Shown piece after piece: positions 28,856 through 30,094 of a stretch of DNA of 30,094 bases. The stretch lies in contig JAHHSB010000001.1 in the NCBI GenBank assembly GCA_020025415.1, positions 1 through 30,094 on the forward strand. Direction: 5' to 3'. The first letter of the stretch is position 1; every line of letters starts with the position of its first letter. The notes under the pieces were generated by a model. That model was not told the DNA's origin, did no database searches, and worked only from the letters and a program-made list of their open reading frames with translations. The translations under genes were made by a program, and so were the position numbers. This DNA is from Oscillibacter sp. (GTDB lineage Bacteria; Bacillota; Clostridia; Oscillospirales; Oscillospiraceae).

Positions 28856-29993
28856 ATTCGGGAAACTGCTGCGCGTCAGCGTCTTCGGCCAGTCCCACGG
28901 GGATGCTGTGGGAGTTTTAGTGGACGGCTTCCCCGCCGGGGAGGCGGTGGACCTTCCGGCGCTGCAGGCCTTTTTAAACCGCCGCCGCCCGGGAAAAGAC
29001 CCCCTTTCCACCCCCCGGCAGGAGCGCGACGAGCCCCGCTTTTTATCCGGCCTGGTAGGCGGCGTTACCTGCGGCGCGCCCCTGTGCGCCGTCATGGAAA
29101 ACACCGGCCAGTACTCCGGGGATTATGCGGTCCTGGCCGATACCCCCCGGCCCGGCCACGCCGACTACACTGCCCGGGTCAAATGGGGCGCTTGTGCGGA
29201 CCTCCGGGGCGGCGGACACTCTTCCGGCCGCCTGACCGCGCCGCTGTGCGTGGCCGGAGGCATCGCGCTGCAGATCCTGGCCCGGCGGGGCATCTTCGTG
29301 GGAGCTCATCTGGCCTCCGTGGGCGCGGAGCAGGACACGGCCTTCCCCCTGCTGCCTGATGCCGCCCTCTTTGCCGCTGTGGCCGCCAAGGACTTCCCCG
29401 TCCTCTCCGATGAGGCGGGGGCGCGGATGCGCGCCGCCATCGCCCACACCCGGGAGGAAGGTGACTCCCTGGGCGGGATTATCGAGTGCGCCGCCGTAGG
29501 CCTCCCGGCGGGGCTGGGCAGCCCCATGTTCGGCGGGGTGGAAAACCGGCTTGCCGCGGCCCTGTTCGGTATTCCCGCCGTCAAGGGCGTGGAGTTCGGC
29601 GCCGGTTTTGCCGCCGCCCGCTCCTGCGGCTCGGAAAACAACGACGCCTTCACCATCCGGGACGGCGCTATCGTGACAAAAACCAATCACGCCGGCGGCA
29701 GCCTGGGCGGGATCGCCACCGGGATGCCGGTGGTGCTGCGGGTGGCCGTCAAGCCCACCCCGTCCATCGCAAAGCCCCAGCAGACCGTGAGCCTTTCCAC
29801 CCGGGAGGACACAGAGCTGCGCATCCGAGGCCGCCACGACCCCTGCATCGCCCACCGGGCAGTGCCGGTGGTGGAGGCAATCACCGCCCTGGTGGTGCTG
29901 GACCTGCTGCTGGAGCAATACGGCACCGACCTGAAATCTTGGAAGCTGGAGGGAAACGGCCATGGAATTATCGGAGATCCGGGAAAAGATTGA
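28845..29993 (+). CDS. aroC: Chorismate synthase
   Basis: A 382-residue FMN-dependent enzyme that removes phosphate from EPSP to give chorismate, the branch point to Phe, Tyr, Trp and folate. Motifs include LLRVSVFGQSHGDAVGV (with catalytic His), ADLRGGGHSSGRLTA, SCGSENNDAFTIRDG, THAGGSLGGI-like TNHAGGSLGGIATGMPVV, and RGRHDPCIAHRAVPVVEA with the second catalytic His. Length is normal. The ATG at 28845 follows GGGAGG and overlaps the end of aroA. The next gene begins inside its last codons, so translation is coupled. Confidence 0.95.
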   Translation: MSSEFGKLLRVSVFGQSHGDAVGVLVDGFPAGEAVDLPALQAFLNRRRPGKDPLSTPRQERDEPRFLSGLVGGVTCGAPLCAVMENTGQYSGDYAVLADTPRPGHADYTARVKWGACADLRGGGHSSGRLTAPLCVAGGIALQILARRGIFVGAHLASVGAEQDTAFPLLPDAALFAAVAAKDFPVLSDEAGARMRAAIAHTREEGDSLGGIIECAAVGLPAGLGSPMFGGVENRLAAALFGIPAVKGVEFGAGFAAARSCGSENNDAFTIRDGAIVTKTNHAGGSLGGIATGMPVVLRVAVKPTPSIAKPQQTVSLSTREDTELRIRGRHDPCIAHRAVPVVEAITALVVLDLLLEQYGTDLKSWKLEGNGHGIIGDPGKD

Positions 29994-30094
29994 CCGTGTG
30001 GATGACGAACTGCTGCAGTTGTTCCTCACCCGTATGGAACTGGCGGAGGAAGTGGCCGCCTATAAAAACGCGCATCACCTCCCCATTATAAATA
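29962..30094 (+). CDS. Chorismate mutase (AroQ type), N-terminal part at the window edge
   Basis: The frame starts at ATG 29962 after GGAGGG and runs off the right edge, 44 codons visible. The sequence MELSEIREKIDRVDDELLQL and the following FLTRMELAEEVAAYK are the first helix of an AroQ chorismate mutase, including the Arg expected at the active site. Chorismate mutase converts chorismate to prephenate. In many Clostridia this domain is fused to prephenate dehydratase (pheA), which would fit the Phe attenuator, but the fusion cannot be seen here. The gene overlaps the aroC end by 32 bases. Confidence 0.85.
   Translation, partial: MELSEIREKIDRVDDELLQLFLTRMELAEEVAAYKNAHHLPIIN

Noticed and set aside
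1..30094. CRISPR array, prophage, insertion sequence, tRNA or rRNA genes.
   Set aside because: I looked for regular repeats, transposase or integrase motifs, and cloverleaf or rRNA sequences and found none.

Overview
The window is a gene-dense, GC-rich chromosomal segment from a spore-forming Clostridia. A high-GC member of the Oscillospiraceae (gut clostridial cluster IV) is my best guess. The reasons are an intact spoIIID with a good sigma-E-type promoter, strong AGGAGG ribosome binding sites, a T-box leader, a type III glutamine synthetase, ferredoxin-dependent anaerobic enzymes and strongly GC-biased third codon positions. I see no phage, insertion sequence, CRISPR array, tRNA or rRNA gene.

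Layout from left to right. (1) 109-2993: an XRE regulator, an 8-oxoguanine-deaminase-type amidohydrolase and a ribokinase-family sugar kinase (purine/ribose salvage), closed by a bidirectional terminator. (2) 3089-4267 (-): an orphan MsmK/UgpC-type sugar ABC ATPase whose promoter carries a perfect palindrome between the -35 and -10 elements. (3) 4691-5252: spoIIID with a sigma-E promoter, followed by an unknown 93-aa protein. (4) 5253-5917: a poorly coding gap with dyads and two tiny minus-strand frames. (5) 5918-9595: an envelope group of LCP protein, SLH-transglutaminase protein and AI-2E-family membrane protein. (6) 9653-13558 (-): an indolepyruvate:ferredoxin oxidoreductase operon (iorA, iorB, a small possible ubiquitin-fold protein, an FrhB-like iron-sulfur protein). 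(7) tex and a DUF1846 gene (-), with purA divergent from the latter and followed by purB.

(8) 20814-21498: a T-box riboswitch with its own consensus promoter and terminator. Its likely specifier is AAC (Asn), and it is followed by the decayed remains of asnB. The sensor therefore appears to have outlived its gene. (9) 21585-23672: type III glutamine synthetase. (10) lrgAB (-). (11) 24996-30094: the start of an aromatic operon (DAHP synthase, aroB, aroA, aroC, chorismate mutase running off the right edge). It is preceded by a Phe-rich 34-codon leader peptide and an intrinsic terminator, the classical layout of ribosome-mediated attenuation. A separate structured, terminated transcript candidate lies further upstream.

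The strongest points for follow-up are the phenylalanine attenuator in front of the aro operon, the orphaned asparagine T-box with its asnB relic, the small protein embedded in the ior operon, the structured RNA at 25030-25220 and the palindromic msmK promoter. All calls come from reading the sequence; no database search was run.
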